Part shown: piece by piece, positions 28,125 to 36,808 of the stretch
How positions within the stretch are numbered: the first letter of the stretch is position 1
Layout: each line of letters starts with the position of its first letter
Source of the DNA: Caulobacter vibrioides
GTDB taxonomy: Bacteria; Pseudomonadota; Alphaproteobacteria; Caulobacterales; Caulobacteraceae
NCBI RefSeq assembly: GCF_002310375.3
Contig: NZ_CP023315.3
Coordinates: forward strand, 4,024,001-4,088,000
Direction of reading: 5' to 3'
DNA length: 64,000 nucleotides
Notes under the pieces: model-generated
The model's input: only the letters and a program-made list of their open reading frames with translations
What the model was told of the DNA's origin: nothing
Database searches by the model: none
Position numbers and translations under genes: made by a program

Positions 28125-28739
28125 GTGTTGAGAGCTGTTCTCATTAAGGATCTGGCGATCTCGCGCGGCGAGCGAACGCTGTTTTCCAAGCTGGATCTGA
28201 CACTTCACGCCGGTGAGGCCGCGACCCTGGTGGGACGAAATGGCGCGGGTAAGACCAGCCTCTTGCGCGCCGTGGCCGGTCTTTTGCGTCCCGCCGCCGG
28301 CGCGATCACCTTCGAGGGCGCGAACGGCGCGGTCGAGGCGGACACCGCGCGCGCCGAATATCTGCACATGCTGGGTCACCAGGATGGTCTGAAGTCGAGT
28401 CGCACGGCCTGGGAGGAACTCCGCTTCCAGACCCTGTGGACCGGCGGGACCGAGGACAGCGCCCGCGCCGCCGCCCAGCGATTCGACCTACGCCGCCTGC
28501 TGGATCTGGAGGTGCGACGCCTCTCCGCCGGTCAGCGCCGCCGCCTGGCCCTGGCGCGCCTGGCGGCCAGCCCGCGCTCGCTTTGGCTTCTGGATGAACC
28601 CATGGCCCCGCTGGACGTGGGCCAACGCACCGCGTTCGGCGCGGTGATGGCCGAACACATCGCACGTGGCGGAATGATCCTGGCCTCGGTCCACGATCCG
28701 CTGCCCATCCCGGCCCGCAGCGTCGAGGTCGGCGCATGA
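28125..28739 (+). CDS. ccmA: Cytochrome c biogenesis heme exporter ATPase CcmA
   Basis: 204 residues. ABC ATPase of the CcmABCD complex that releases holo-CcmE. Walker A is [20 protein letters not shown], signature [14 protein letters not shown], and Walker [13 protein letters not shown]. The start is uncertain: GTG 28125, just before TTG, has GGGG five bases upstream and gives [19 protein letters not shown] spacing; GTG 28110 is an alternative. The stop overlaps the ccmB start as ATGA. Confidence 0.92.
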   Translation: MLRAVLIKDLAISRGERTLFSKLDLTLHAGEAATLVGRNGAGKTSLLRAVAGLLRPAAGAITFEGANGAVEADTARAEYLHMLGHQDGLKSSRTAWEELRFQTLWTGGTEDSARAAAQRFDLRRLLDLEVRRLSAGQRRRLALARLAASPRSLWLLDEPMAPLDVGQRTAFGAVMAEHIARGGMILASVHDPLPIPARSVEVGA

Positions 28740-29401
28740 GGGCGTTCGCGATCCTGCTGCGGCGAGAGCTGGCCCTGGCCTGGGGCAAGGGCGGCGGCGC
28801 CCTGCTGGCCCTGACCTTCTACGCCTGCGTCGTGGTGCTCTTGCCCATGGCGTCCGGCCGCGCGCCCGAGCGCCTGGCCGCCATCGCCCCGGGCATCGCC
28901 TGGCTGGCCCTGGCCCTGGCGGCGCTGCTGTCGCTCGAGCGTCTGTTCGAGCGCGACTACGAGGACGGGACGCTCGACCTTCTGGCCATGGGACCCGCGC
29001 CGCTGGAGGCCGTGGCGGTCGCCAAGTGCCTGGCCCAATGGCTGGCGACCGGCGCCCCGCTGGCGCTGGCCGCACCCTTGGCCGCGCTGATGCTGGGCGC
29101 GGACCTCAAGGTCATGCCGCTGCTGGTGCTCTGCGCCCTGGCCGGCGGCCTGGCCTTCGCCTTCCTGGGCGGCCTCGGCGCGGCCCTGGCCCTGGGCAGC
29201 AAGCGCGGCGGCCTGCTGGTGGCGGTGATCGTGCTGCCGCTGTTCGCGCCGCCGGTGATCTTCGGCGCCGGCGCGCTGGACGGCTATGCGGCGGGTCTGC
29301 CCTGGACCGGCGGGCTCTTTCTTCTGCTGGCCTATTGCGCCGGCGCGGTGGCGCTCTCGCCGCTCGCCATGGGCGCAGCCTGCCGCAACGCGCTGGATTG
29401 A
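28736..29401 (+). CDS. ccmB: Heme exporter membrane subunit CcmB
   Basis: 221 residues with six hydrophobic segments. N-terminal [36 protein letters not shown] and [23 protein letters not shown] are the CcmB signature, including the interaction segment with CcmA. The start overlaps the ccmA stop by four bases. Unlike the usual operon, ccmC does not follow directly: a repeat element, an EamA gene on the opposite strand and a Spy-like gene lie in between. Confidence 0.94.
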   Translation: MRAFAILLRRELALAWGKGGGALLALTFYACVVVLLPMASGRAPERLAAIAPGIAWLALALAALLSLERLFERDYEDGTLDLLAMGPAPLEAVAVAKCLAQWLATGAPLALAAPLAALMLGADLKVMPLLVLCALAGGLAFAFLGGLGAALALGSKRGGLLVAVIVLPLFAPPVIFGAGALDGYAAGLPWTGGLFLLLAYCAGAVALSPLAMGAACRNALD

Positions 29402-29410
29402 GCCGATAGA

Positions 29411-29512
29411 CTGTCATCCCGGCCAAGCGCAAAGCGCGCGGAGCCGGGACCACCGGAAACTCAGAGCCTGCCGCGGTCCCAGCTCTCCGCTGCGCTGCGG
29501 CCGGGATGACAG
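29411..29512. repeat. Dispersed palindromic repeat (about 100 bases)
   Basis: CTGTCATCCCGGCC (29411-29424) and GGCCGGGATGACAG (29499-29512) form a perfect 14-base inverted repeat that closes a GC-rich interior with its own small stems (GAGCCGGGACC / GGTCCCAGCTC). This layout is typical of intergenic palindromes in Caulobacter and related genomes. It sits between the ends of the convergent ccmB and EamA genes and may act as a bidirectional terminator; a TTTT follows on the plus strand. Confidence 0.75.
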
Positions 29513-29515
29513 CTT

Positions 29516-30409
29516 TTACGGCGTCGGCGCGACCGTAGCCTGGATCTCGCCAGGCTTGGCCTGCCGCTCGCCCATCACCACCGCGAAGCTGCCGCCGATG
29601 ATCAGCAGGCCGCCGGCGAACAAGGCGGCGGTCAGGTGGTCGCCGAACAACAGGACGCCGCAGGCCGCGCCCATCAGCGGCTCGATATTGATGAACACCC
29701 CGGCGCTGGCCGCCCCGACCTGGGCTGCGCCATACTGCCACGCGGCGGTCGCCAGCAGGGTGGCCAGGACGCCCTGGGCCAGGATCGCGGTCCAGGCCGG
29801 CGCGCTGAGCGCCAGCTTCGGCGGACCGTGCATGATGAGCGCGATCGGCAGCACCACCAGCGCGGCGACGATGATCGACACCGCCGGAATAGCCATCGGA
29901 TTGGGCGCGGGCGGCGCGCGGCGCACCACCAGCAGCCAGGTCAGGAACAGAAACAGCGCCGCGATCGACAAGGCCACGCCTAGCGGCGAACTGGCGCCGT
30001 CGGGCTTTCCCGCGATCAGGGCCGCGCCCAAGGTCGCCGCCGCCACCCCGACCCAGGACAGACGCGAGACCTTCTCGCCCAGCACCCGGGCGCTGATGGC
30101 GATCAAGGCCGGCATGGCGCCGACCAGAAGCGCCGCGACCGTGACGCTGACATGGGCGAGGCCCTCGAACTGGACCATGAACGCCACGCCATAGAGCGCG
30201 CCGGAAAGCAGCACGATCGGCGAGCGGAACAGCGCCCGGACCTCTGGCCGACGAAGGGCGAACGGCGCGGCGGCCACGGCGGCCACCAGGAAGCGCAACA
30301 GCACCATGTGGGCCGCGTCGGTCTCGCGCAGGATCATCTTGCCCGTGGGAAAGCCAAGCCCCCAGCTGATCCCAGCCAGGGCGAGCGCGACAAAGGCGAG
30401 CGACTTCAT
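29516..30409 (-). CDS. EamA/DMT-family transporter
   Basis: 297 residues with ten membrane helices in two EamA repeats. The first repeat has ISWGLGFPTGKMIL and LLRFLVAAVAAAPFAL; the second ends AQVGAASAGVFINIEPLMGAACGVLLFGDHL, typical of RhaT/EamA exporters. It probably exports an amino acid or other small metabolite; the substrate is unknown. ATG 30409 is the first with a helix directly after. The gene interrupts the ccmAB-ccmCDG order on the opposite strand. Confidence 0.9.
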   Translation of the reverse strand: MKSLAFVALALAGISWGLGFPTGKMILRETDAAHMVLLRFLVAAVAAAPFALRRPEVRALFRSPIVLLSGALYGVAFMVQFEGLAHVSVTVAALLVGAMPALIAISARVLGEKVSRLSWVGVAAATLGAALIAGKPDGASSPLGVALSIAALFLFLTWLLVVRRAPPAPNPMAIPAVSIIVAALVVLPIALIMHGPPKLALSAPAWTAILAQGVLATLLATAAWQYGAAQVGAASAGVFINIEPLMGAACGVLLFGDHLTAALFAGGLLIIGGSFAVVMGERQAKPGEIQATVAPTP

Positions 30410-30629
30410 GCGGACTCCGGCCCGAAAGGTTAGGCCGGGCGATGGCACGGCGCGCGAGGCTTTTCTAGGGGAAGCCGCGCCCGGATCTGTCAGCTGGCGC
30501 GATCCGCGGGAGCGAACACTGTTACCCGTTTCAGGCAAACATGTAGATTTGTTCATGAACTCGGACATTTTCGCGCCATAACCTGATGGCCAAGCTCCAG
30601 CTTCAAGTTACGACAGGGAGCTCACAACC

Positions 30630-31283
30630 ATGCGTAAGACAACGACCCGCCTGGTCTTCGCCAGCGCAGCCATCTCCACCTTGATCGCCGGCGCGGCCCT
30701 CGCGCAGATCCCGGCTCCGCCCCCGCCACCCGCGCCGCCGGCGCCACCCGAAGCGCCTCTGCCGCCGCTGCCCCCCATGCCGATGGACGGCATGATGGCC
30801 ATGGTCGGCCCCGGCATGGACATGATGATGATGCGCCATGGGCGCCCGGCCGATCCGGAAAAGCGCGCCCAGCGTCTGCGCGACGTCCTGCAGCTGCGTC
30901 CCGACCAGGACGGCGCGCTCAAGGCCTTCGTCGCGGCGACGACCCCGAAGATCGAGATCAAGCGTGACGTCGTCAAAAAGGAAAAGGGCGACAAGAACGA
31001 CGGCGACAAGATGGAATGGACCGAGCGCGCGCCGATGACCACGCTCGAGCGCCTCGACCGCATGACCAAGGCCGCCGACGCCATGAAGACGCGCGCCGAG
31101 GCCACCCGCGCCTTCTACACCGCCCTGACGCCGAGCCAGCAAAAGACCTTCGACGTGCTGGGCATGGGCGAGGACGGCATGGGCGAAGGGGGACGCGTCT
31201 TCGTGCGTCGCTTCGACGCCAAGGGCCCTGCCATGTTCAAGGGCGGCGATCGCAGGGTGATCATCCAGCGCAAGATCGGCTGA
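30630..31283 (+). CDS. Spy/CpxP-like periplasmic protein (LTXXQ motif)
   Basis: 217 residues. Signal peptide residues 1-25 (TLIAGAALAQ). A Pro-rich stretch (APPPPPAPPAPPEAPLPPLPP) is followed by a Met-rich patch (MDGMMAMVGPGMDMMMMRHG), then a helical region with LRDVLQLRPDQDGALKAF and ALTPSQQKTFD, the second being the LTxxQ motif of Spy/CpxP stress proteins. Met-rich patches can bind Cu or Ag ions, so a metal-stress role is possible (inference). AGGGAG is 10 bases upstream of the start. Divergent from EamA. Confidence 0.8.
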   Translation: MRKTTTRLVFASAAISTLIAGAALAQIPAPPPPPAPPAPPEAPLPPLPPMPMDGMMAMVGPGMDMMMMRHGRPADPEKRAQRLRDVLQLRPDQDGALKAFVAATTPKIEIKRDVVKKEKGDKNDGDKMEWTERAPMTTLERLDRMTKAADAMKTRAEATRAFYTALTPSQQKTFDVLGMGEDGMGEGGRVFVRRFDAKGPAMFKGGDRRVIIQRKIG

Positions 31284-31382
31284 GCTTAGCTTTGCGGCGG
31301 AAGCGGCTCACGACGCGGGCTGCTTCCCCTCCGTAGCGATACGGCCATTGCCCAGGCGCGCCGGCCGCACTAAGCAGCCTGC

Positions 31383-32126
31383 ATGGACGCCCGCCACACG
31401 TTCGATTTCCTGACCAACCCCGAGCGGTTCATGGCCTTCTCGCGCTGGGCCGCGCCCTGGCTTGGGGGTCTGTCCGCCGTCGCCGCCGTCATTGGCCTGA
31501 CCCTGACCTTCATGGTCCCCGAGGACTATCAGCAAGGCGATACGGTGCGGATGATGTTCATCCATATCCCGGCCGCGTCGCTATCGATGTTCATCTATCT
31601 TTGCCTCGGGATCGCCAGCCTGTTGTCGCTGGTCTACCGGCATGTGCTGGCCGATCTGGCGGCGCAGGCCTGCGCGCCGATCGGCGCGGTCTACACCGTC
31701 CTGGCCCTGATCACCGGATCGCTGTGGGGCCGGCCGATGTGGGGGACCTATTGGGTCTGGGATGCGCGCCTGACCTCGGTGCTCGTCCTGTTGCTGTTCT
31801 ATCTGGGCTACATGGCCCTGCGCGGCGCGCTCGAGGACGAACAGAAGGCCGCGCGTTCGGCCGCCATCCTGGCCCTGGTCGGCGTGATCAACCTGCCCGT
31901 CGTCAAGTTCTCGGTCGACTGGTGGAACACCCTGCATCAGGGCTCCTCGACCTTCTTCGCCGACAAGGGCGACCACCTGCCGGCGATCTACGCCTGGCCC
32001 GCGGCCTTCATGGCCCTGGCCTATCTGGGCGGCTTCGGGGCGCTGTGGCTGGTGCGCATCCGGGCGCTGGTCTGGCGGCGCAAGGCGCGGAGCCTGTCGC
32101 TGAAGCTGGCGGAGGGCGCGCGATGA
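31383..32126 (+). CDS. ccmC: Heme transporter permease CcmC
   Basis: 247 residues, six helices. Transfers heme to CcmE. The periplasmic tryptophan-rich motif is WGRPMWGTYWVWDARLTSVLVLL, and His ligands fall in FIHIPAASLSMFIY and NTLHQGSS. The start follows a long non-coding leader after the Spy-like gene. The stop overlaps the ccmD start as ATGA. Confidence 0.95.
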   Translation: MDARHTFDFLTNPERFMAFSRWAAPWLGGLSAVAAVIGLTLTFMVPEDYQQGDTVRMMFIHIPAASLSMFIYLCLGIASLLSLVYRHVLADLAAQACAPIGAVYTVLALITGSLWGRPMWGTYWVWDARLTSVLVLLLFYLGYMALRGALEDEQKAARSAAILALVGVINLPVVKFSVDWWNTLHQGSSTFFADKGDHLPAIYAWPAAFMALAYLGGFGALWLVRIRALVWRRKARSLSLKLAEGAR

Positions 32127-32290
32127 ACTTCGACTTCGACGCCGGCAAGCACGCCATCTATCTGTGGCCCGCGTTCGCGGTGTCGGCGGCGGCGTTCGCC
32201 TGGCTGATCGCCGACAGCGTCTTGGCGTCCCGCCGCTGGCGCCGGGAAGCCGAGCGCCTGCAGGCCGAGCTGGACGAGACTCGCCCGTGA
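32123..32290 (+). CDS. ccmD: Heme exporter protein CcmD
   Basis: 55 residues. One membrane helix (IYLWPAFAVSAAAFAWLIADSVL) with a basic cytoplasmic tail (RRWRREAERLQAELDE). CcmD stabilises the CcmABC complex with CcmE. Overlaps ccmC by four bases and ccmG by four bases (GTGA). Length and position fit the family exactly. Confidence 0.93.
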   Translation: MNFDFDAGKHAIYLWPAFAVSAAAFAWLIADSVLASRRWRREAERLQAELDETRP

Positions 32291-32799
32291 AGCGCTGGCT
32301 CGCCTTCGCGCCGCTGATCGTGCTGGCGGCCTTGGCGGTCCTGTTCGCGGGCTACGCGCTCAAGCGCGATCCTCGGGTTCAGCCCCAGGCCCTGGTCGGA
32401 AAGCCCATGCCTGCTCTGGCCCTGCCCGATCTGGACAGCGGCCGCGACGTCCCGCTGCGCCAGGCCGGCGACGGCCCGATCCTGGTGAACTTCTTCGCCT
32501 CCTGGTGCGCGCCCTGCGAGGTCGAGCATCCGCAGCTGATGGCGCTGAAGGCGCAGGGCGTCAGTGTAGTCGGGATCGCCTACAAGGACGCGCCCGCCAA
32601 CACCCAGGCGTTCCTGACGCGGCTGGGCGATCCCTTCACCGCCAAGCTCATCGATCGCGACGGACGGGCGGGCCTTGAGTTTGGCGTTACCGGCGTGCCG
32701 GAAACCTATCTCGTCGGCCCCGACGGGGTGATCCTCGCCAAGCACACCGGCCCGCTGACGCCCGACGCGGCCGAGGATCTGCTGCGCAAGGCCAACTAG
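32287..32799 (+). CDS. ccmG: Thiol:disulphide interchange protein CcmG (DsbE)
   Basis: 170 residues from a GTG that overlaps the ccmD stop. An N-terminal membrane anchor (WLAFAPLIVLAALAVLFAGYAL) is followed by a thioredoxin fold with active site FFASWCAPCEVEHP and the cis-Pro loop GVTGVPETYLV. It keeps apocytochrome c Cys residues reduced in the periplasm. Closes the ccmCDG group. Confidence 0.95.
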   Translation: MKRWLAFAPLIVLAALAVLFAGYALKRDPRVQPQALVGKPMPALALPDLDSGRDVPLRQAGDGPILVNFFASWCAPCEVEHPQLMALKAQGVSVVGIAYKDAPANTQAFLTRLGDPFTAKLIDRDGRAGLEFGVTGVPETYLVGPDGVILAKHTGPLTPDAAEDLLRKAN

Positions 32800-32802
32800 C
32801 CG

Positions 32803-33186
32803 CTATTTGACGCAGGTCTTGGGCGAGGCCGCCTCGCGCCGGAGCCCCGCCATCATCGTGCGCGCTTCGGCGTTCGAGATCGCGCGCAAGGGTCCGCGCC
32901 CTTCACCCAGTTGGTAAGTGCAGTCGAGCAGCTTGAACGGCGGCTTCTCATCGGTGGGGTGGCGCTCGATCAGCATCCGGTCGCTCGAGGCCCAGACCGA
33001 GGTCACCTCGGTGATCAGGGCCTTGCGGTCCGGCGTCCGAACCCATGTCTCGCCCTTGCCGCCGACCGACACCTGGTAGCCGTTGGCCAAGACCTGATGG
33101 GTGGGCAGCATCGAACGCACCATCGCGGCGATGAACACCGCGACCGCGCCGAGCACGACCAGAAAAATGATCTTCTGCCGGTTCAT
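32803..33186 (-). CDS. Membrane-anchored protein of unknown function
   Basis: 127 residues. One N-terminal helix (IIFLVVLGAVAVFIAAMV) and a periplasmic domain of about 100 residues with LANGYQVSVGG, a Trp-Val-Arg strand and an isolated Cys pair (LLDCTYQL and TCVK at the end) that could form a disulphide. No family recognised. Codon use is like the neighbours. It is convergent with ccmG (three bases between stops). Confidence 0.65.
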   Translation of the reverse strand: MNRQKIIFLVVLGAVAVFIAAMVRSMLPTHQVLANGYQVSVGGKGETWVRTPDRKALITEVTSVWASSDRMLIERHPTDEKPPFKLLDCTYQLGEGRGPLRAISNAEARTMMAGLRREAASPKTCVK

Positions 33187-33245
33187 GGGGCCTCCCGTCG
33201 TGCCGTGTCGCGCCAGGTGCGCTTTCAGGTCGCGGAGCTACCGCG

Positions 33246-33262
33246 TTAACCCGGCGTTGACC
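33246..33262 (+). promoter_or_regulatory. CtrA-like site upstream of a small Pro-rich gene
   Basis: TTAA (33246-33249), seven bases, then TTGACC (33257-33262) matches the CtrA consensus TTAA-N7-TTAAC with one change. The TTGACC also has a 17-base spacer to ATTAAC (33280-33285), which could be the -10 box about 18 bases before the ATG at 33304. Cell-cycle control of that gene is an inference. Confidence 0.45.
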
Positions 33263-33303
33263 ATACTCGCCGACCCTTCATTAACCATGTTAGTCTGCGA
33301 GTC

Positions 33304-33579
33304 ATGAGCACCGTCCGCCCCGCCGGTTGGCCCACCGTCCCGTCGAAGACGACCTCGACCCCCGCCGCGGGTCCGGGGCCCACGACACGCGCCGCGTTCT
33401 TCCAGGCGGCCTTGGGCGACGCCGCGCCGACCCGTCCGGCGGCCGCGCCCTCTACGGTGCAGATGCAGACCATGGCCCAGCCGCAGCAGCGCCAGGCCCC
33501 GGCAAAGCCGTTCGTGCAGCCGGACACCCAGCCCACGAGGATCCTGCGGCCCGGCTCGCTGTTGAATATCGTGGTCTAA
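33304..33579 (+). CDS. Small Pro/Ala/Gln-rich protein of unknown function
   Basis: 91 residues, low complexity (Pro, Ala, Thr, Gln) and probably disordered for the first 70. The end RILRPGSLLNIVV is a conserved-looking short motif: basic residues, a Gly, then hydrophobic residues at the C-terminus. A 60-residue protein at 37264 has a similar end. The upstream DNA holds a CtrA-like box. The function is unknown; the convergent MarR gene starts five bases after its stop. Confidence 0.55.
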   Translation: MSTVRPAGWPTVPSKTTSTPAAGPGPTTRAAFFQAALGDAAPTRPAAAPSTVQMQTMAQPQQRQAPAKPFVQPDTQPTRILRPGSLLNIVV

Positions 33580-33584
33580 GCCCG

Positions 33585-34145
33585 TCAGGCCGCTTTCTTG
33601 GCGGCCTTGTCCTTCTTGGGCTTCTTGTCCTTCTTGGGCTTTTCGGCCTTCGGCGCCTTGACCTTCTTGGCCTTGGGCTCGGCTTCGGCCGGATGAAGCT
33701 CCGCGCCCGCCATATCGGACAGCAGATCCAGGAAGCCGTCACGCTTGCTGGGCTTTAGCAGCGCCAGGATGCGCGCGTCGGCCATGGCGACCATCGGACG
33801 GATCGCCTCCAGCGCTTCGCGGCCGGCGTCGGTCAGGCGCACGCTGTTGGCGCGCGCGTCTTCGCTGCTGCGCTGCCGCTCCAGATGGCCCTTGGTGATC
33901 ATGCGGGCGACCATGTCAGCCAGGGTCGAACGGTCGATCCCCGTGGCGCGGACCAGAGCGGTCTGAGTGACGCCCTCGTTCTCGGCCACGGCCGCCAGGA
34001 CGGCGAACTGGCGCTGGGTCACCCCGGCGTCGCCGCACTCTTCGGCGTAGATGTCGAGCGCCAGTTGCAACACGCGATGCAGTAAGTGACTGGGGGAGCG
34101 CTCCAAAAGACCTGCGCCCAGCTTGTCGCCCTTGCCCTTGGCCAT
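33585..34145 (-). CDS. MarR-family regulator with Lys-rich C-terminal tail
   Basis: 186 residues. The winged helix is clear: VTQRQFAVLAAVAENEGVTQTALVRATGIDRSTLADMVARMI with the wing LERQRSSEDARANSVRLTDAGREAL. The last 40 residues are a Lys/Pro/Ala tail (AKKVKAPKAEKPKKDKKPKKDKAAKKAA-like) not found in typical MarR proteins and reminiscent of histone H1. The tail may increase DNA affinity (inference). ATG 34145 was chosen as the homologous region starts soon after. The effector and targets are unknown. Confidence 0.88.
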   Translation of the reverse strand: MAKGKGDKLGAGLLERSPSHLLHRVLQLALDIYAEECGDAGVTQRQFAVLAAVAENEGVTQTALVRATGIDRSTLADMVARMITKGHLERQRSSEDARANSVRLTDAGREALEAIRPMVAMADARILALLKPSKRDGFLDLLSDMAGAELHPAEAEPKAKKVKAPKAEKPKKDKKPKKDKAAKKAA

Positions 34146-34245
34146 TGCCGCAGCCCCCTGCTCGCGCGGCCCTCCTCGGCCGACGGACAAAGACTAACAT
34201 CGGAACGCGTCGGTTTGACGACAACGGTCCGTGGACGGTCGAAAC

Positions 34246-34869
34246 CTAGAAGCCGGCGTCCGGGGGCTCGGCGCCCTTGGGGTCATCGCCCTTGGCCATG
34301 TGCTTCATCATGAAGGGCAACTGGGTGGCGACGAACACCAGGGCCAGCGGCAGCAGGGCCAGACGGAACTTGACCCAGGTGTCGGTGTCCTGGGTGTTGC
34401 GGACCACCTCGTTGGCGATGGCCACGAAGGCGAAATAGCCGCCGTAGCGTAGCGTGAGCGTGCGCCACGCCGCCTCAGGCAGATGCAGGGCCTCGCCCAT
34501 GATCACCTTCAGAGGCTGGCGTTTCATCAGCACGCCGCCGATCAGGAAGCTGGCGAGCGCCAGGTTGATCACCGTCACCTTGATCTTCACGAACACGTCG
34601 GATTGGAAGATCAGGCCCAAGGCCCCGAAAATCAGCGCCATGCCGCCGAAGAACAACGGCAGCATGGCCAGCCGCCGCTCGACCGCATAGCCGATCGCCA
34701 GGGCGGCGGCCGAAGCGGCGACAAGAACCCAGGTCGCGGTCTGGAAGTCCTTGGTGACGAAATAGGCCACGCCGAAGGCGATCGCCGCGCCGTAGTCGAC
34801 GACCGTCCGCACCCAGCCATTCTTGGGCCGCTTGGCCTCGTGATCGTCCTTTGGCGAAGCTTCGCTCAC
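34246..34869 (-). CDS. yciB: Inner-membrane protein YciB (septation protein A family)
   Basis: 207 residues with five or six membrane helices. Family motifs are VVDYGAAIAFGVAYF, FFGGMALIFGALGLIFQSDVFVKIKVTVIN, GGVLMKRQPLKVIMGEAL and WRTLTLRYGGYFAFVAIANEVV. It is involved in envelope integrity and septation in enterobacteria. It starts three bases after the ftsY stop, the conserved ftsY-yciB order of alphaproteobacteria. Confidence 0.94.
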   Translation of the reverse strand: MSEASPKDDHEAKRPKNGWVRTVVDYGAAIAFGVAYFVTKDFQTATWVLVAASAAALAIGYAVERRLAMLPLFFGGMALIFGALGLIFQSDVFVKIKVTVINLALASFLIGGVLMKRQPLKVIMGEALHLPEAAWRTLTLRYGGYFAFVAIANEVVRNTQDTDTWVKFRLALLPLALVFVATQLPFMMKHMAKGDDPKGAEPPDAGF

Positions 34870-34872
34870 GGA

Positions 34873-35814
34873 TCAGTCCTTCAGGCCGACGAGCGAGCGC
34901 GAAAACGCCCGGGCGTCGAACGGTTGCAGGTCCTCGACGCCCTCGCCGACGCCGATCAGCTTGATCGGGCTGTCGGAGGCGCGCGCCACCGGCACTAGCA
35001 CCCCGCCCCGCGCGGTGCCGTCCAGCTTGGTCATGACAATGCCCGAAACCCCGACCTGGCCGCCAAAGATCTTTTCCTGCGCCAGGGCGTTACGGCCGAC
35101 CGTGGCGTCCAGCACCAGGAGGGTCTCATGCGGGTAGTCCGGATCAACCTTCTTCACGACGCGGATGACCTTCAGGAGCTCGTCCATCAGGCCCTGCTTG
35201 TTCTGCAGTCGGCCGGCGGTGTCGATCAGCACCACGTCGTAGTGCTCGGCCTTGGCGCGCTCGACAGCCTCATAGGCCAAGGCGGCGGCGTCGGATCCGG
35301 TCGGCTTGGACATGAAGTCGGCCCCGGCGCGATCGGCCCAGACCTTCAACTGCTCGACGGCGGCGGCGCGGAAGGTGTCGCCGGCGGCGATCAGCACGCG
35401 CGCGCCCTTCTCGGTCAGGTCAGCGGCGATCTTGCCCAGCGTCGTGGTCTTGCCCGAGCCGTTGACGCCGATGAACAGCACCACATAGGGGCGGGGCCCG
35501 TTCAGCGGATCAAAGTCGCCCTGACGGTCGGACAGCTCGGCGGCGATCAGCTCGGCCAGGGCCTCCTTGACCTCATCGTCGGTCGACGACTTGCCAAACC
35601 GCGCCTTGCCGAAGGCTTCGGTGATGCGCGCAGCGATCTGCGGGCCAAGGTCGGCCTCGATCAGCATCTCCTCGAGGGCGTCCAGTTGCTCCTGGTCCAG
35701 GGGCTTCTTGGTGAAGACCCCGGTGACCTGCTCGGTCATCGCCTGGGAAGACCGGGTCAGGCCAGACGTCAGGCGCTGGAACCAGCCTTTTTTCTGATCG
35801 GGCTTATCGCTCAT
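34873..35814 (-). CDS. ftsY: Signal recognition particle receptor FtsY
   Basis: 313 residues, NG core without the long acidic A domain of E. coli FtsY. The N domain begins KKGWFQRLTSGLTRSSQAM, which may bind lipid. The G domain has FIGVNGSGKTTTLGKIAADL, DTFRAAAVEQL, DTAGRL and TKLDGTARGG, ending GEGVEDLQPFDARAF. Works with Ffh (12-15 kb in this window). Together with yciB it forms a two-gene unit. Confidence 0.97.
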   Translation of the reverse strand: MSDKPDQKKGWFQRLTSGLTRSSQAMTEQVTGVFTKKPLDQEQLDALEEMLIEADLGPQIAARITEAFGKARFGKSSTDDEVKEALAELIAAELSDRQGDFDPLNGPRPYVVLFIGVNGSGKTTTLGKIAADLTEKGARVLIAAGDTFRAAAVEQLKVWADRAGADFMSKPTGSDAAALAYEAVERAKAEHYDVVLIDTAGRLQNKQGLMDELLKVIRVVKKVDPDYPHETLLVLDATVGRNALAQEKIFGGQVGVSGIVMTKLDGTARGGVLVPVARASDSPIKLIGVGEGVEDLQPFDARAFSRSLVGLKD

Positions 35815-35905
35815 CCGCGCCCCTTTAGTCGAACGGGCGAAAGTGTAAATCGGGATTTAACGGTCGATGGTTAGCGCCGCGCTCTGACGCATGCGATGAA
35901 GGGGC

Positions 35906-36556
35906 ATGGACTTGCAGCTTGACCCGCTCGGAACTGCGCTTTTCTGGCTCGACTACGCCGCTGCGGCGGTTTTCGGGGCAACCGGCGCCCTCGCGGCCGC
36001 CCGACGCAAGCACGATGTCATCACCTTCGGATTCTTCGCCGCCATCACCGGGGTGGGCGGCGGCACGCTCCGGGACCTGCTGATCGGGGCTCCGGTCTTC
36101 TGGGTGCAGCGGCCCGGCTACATCCTGGCGTGCCTGGCCGCCGCCACGGTGGTCTGGCTGATGGGCAAGCGCGGCTGGCGGTTTCGGGCCCTGCTGTGGC
36201 TGGACGCCCTGGGCATGGCCGCCTACGCCGTCGTCGGCACCGCCAAGGCCCTGGGCCTGGGCGTTCACCCGCTGAGCGCCGTCGTCATGGGCGTCCTGAC
36301 CACCGCCTTCGGCGGCGTGATCCGCGACGTGCTGGCCGAAGAGCCGAACCTGTTGCTGCGCCGGGAGATCTACATCACGGCCGCCCTGCTGGGCGCAGGG
36401 GTGTTCGCCGCGTTGAAGCTGCTGGGCGTTCCGTTCTGGCCGGCCGGGATCGCGGGCTTCGTCGCGGCGTTCGGCCTGCGAGCCTGCGCCATCCTGTTCG
36501 GCTGGAGCCTGCCGGGGTTCCACGACGGGGACGAGCGGCCTCCGTCGTCGGCCTGA
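35906..36556 (+). CDS. TRIC-family (UPF0126/YicG-like) membrane protein
   Basis: 216 residues, seven helices built as two repeats. The repeat signature GGVGGGTLRDLLIG (first) and TTAFGGVIRDVLAEEPNLL (second) is the glycine-rich pore-lining motif of prokaryotic TRIC cation channels, which have been shown to conduct K+ or Na+. Divergent from ftsY. Transports small cations, presumably. An Arg-rich end is cytoplasmic. Confidence 0.92.
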   Translation: MDLQLDPLGTALFWLDYAAAAVFGATGALAAARRKHDVITFGFFAAITGVGGGTLRDLLIGAPVFWVQRPGYILACLAAATVVWLMGKRGWRFRALLWLDALGMAAYAVVGTAKALGLGVHPLSAVVMGVLTTAFGGVIRDVLAEEPNLLLRREIYITAALLGAGVFAALKLLGVPFWPAGIAGFVAAFGLRACAILFGWSLPGFHDGDERPPSSA

Positions 36557-36808
36557 GCGCGCCTCAGCTGTTGTGACCAGGGCGCCGACGCGTCTGTAAG
36601 ATTAGCCAACATGCCCCCTTGCGTCCGCTCGCGCTTGATCCAATATCTGAAGTGCGGGCCGGGCCCCTCTGACGACTCTCGCGCTTCAAAAGCGTGATCG
36701 TGATGTCGGACCGCGTCGGGTGCGCCCGGCGTCGGGTCCAAGGGTCAAGCCCCCCAAAACCCCGCCAACCCGGTGTCGGGCGCTCCCTCCCAACAGAGGA
36801 GAGCACAC

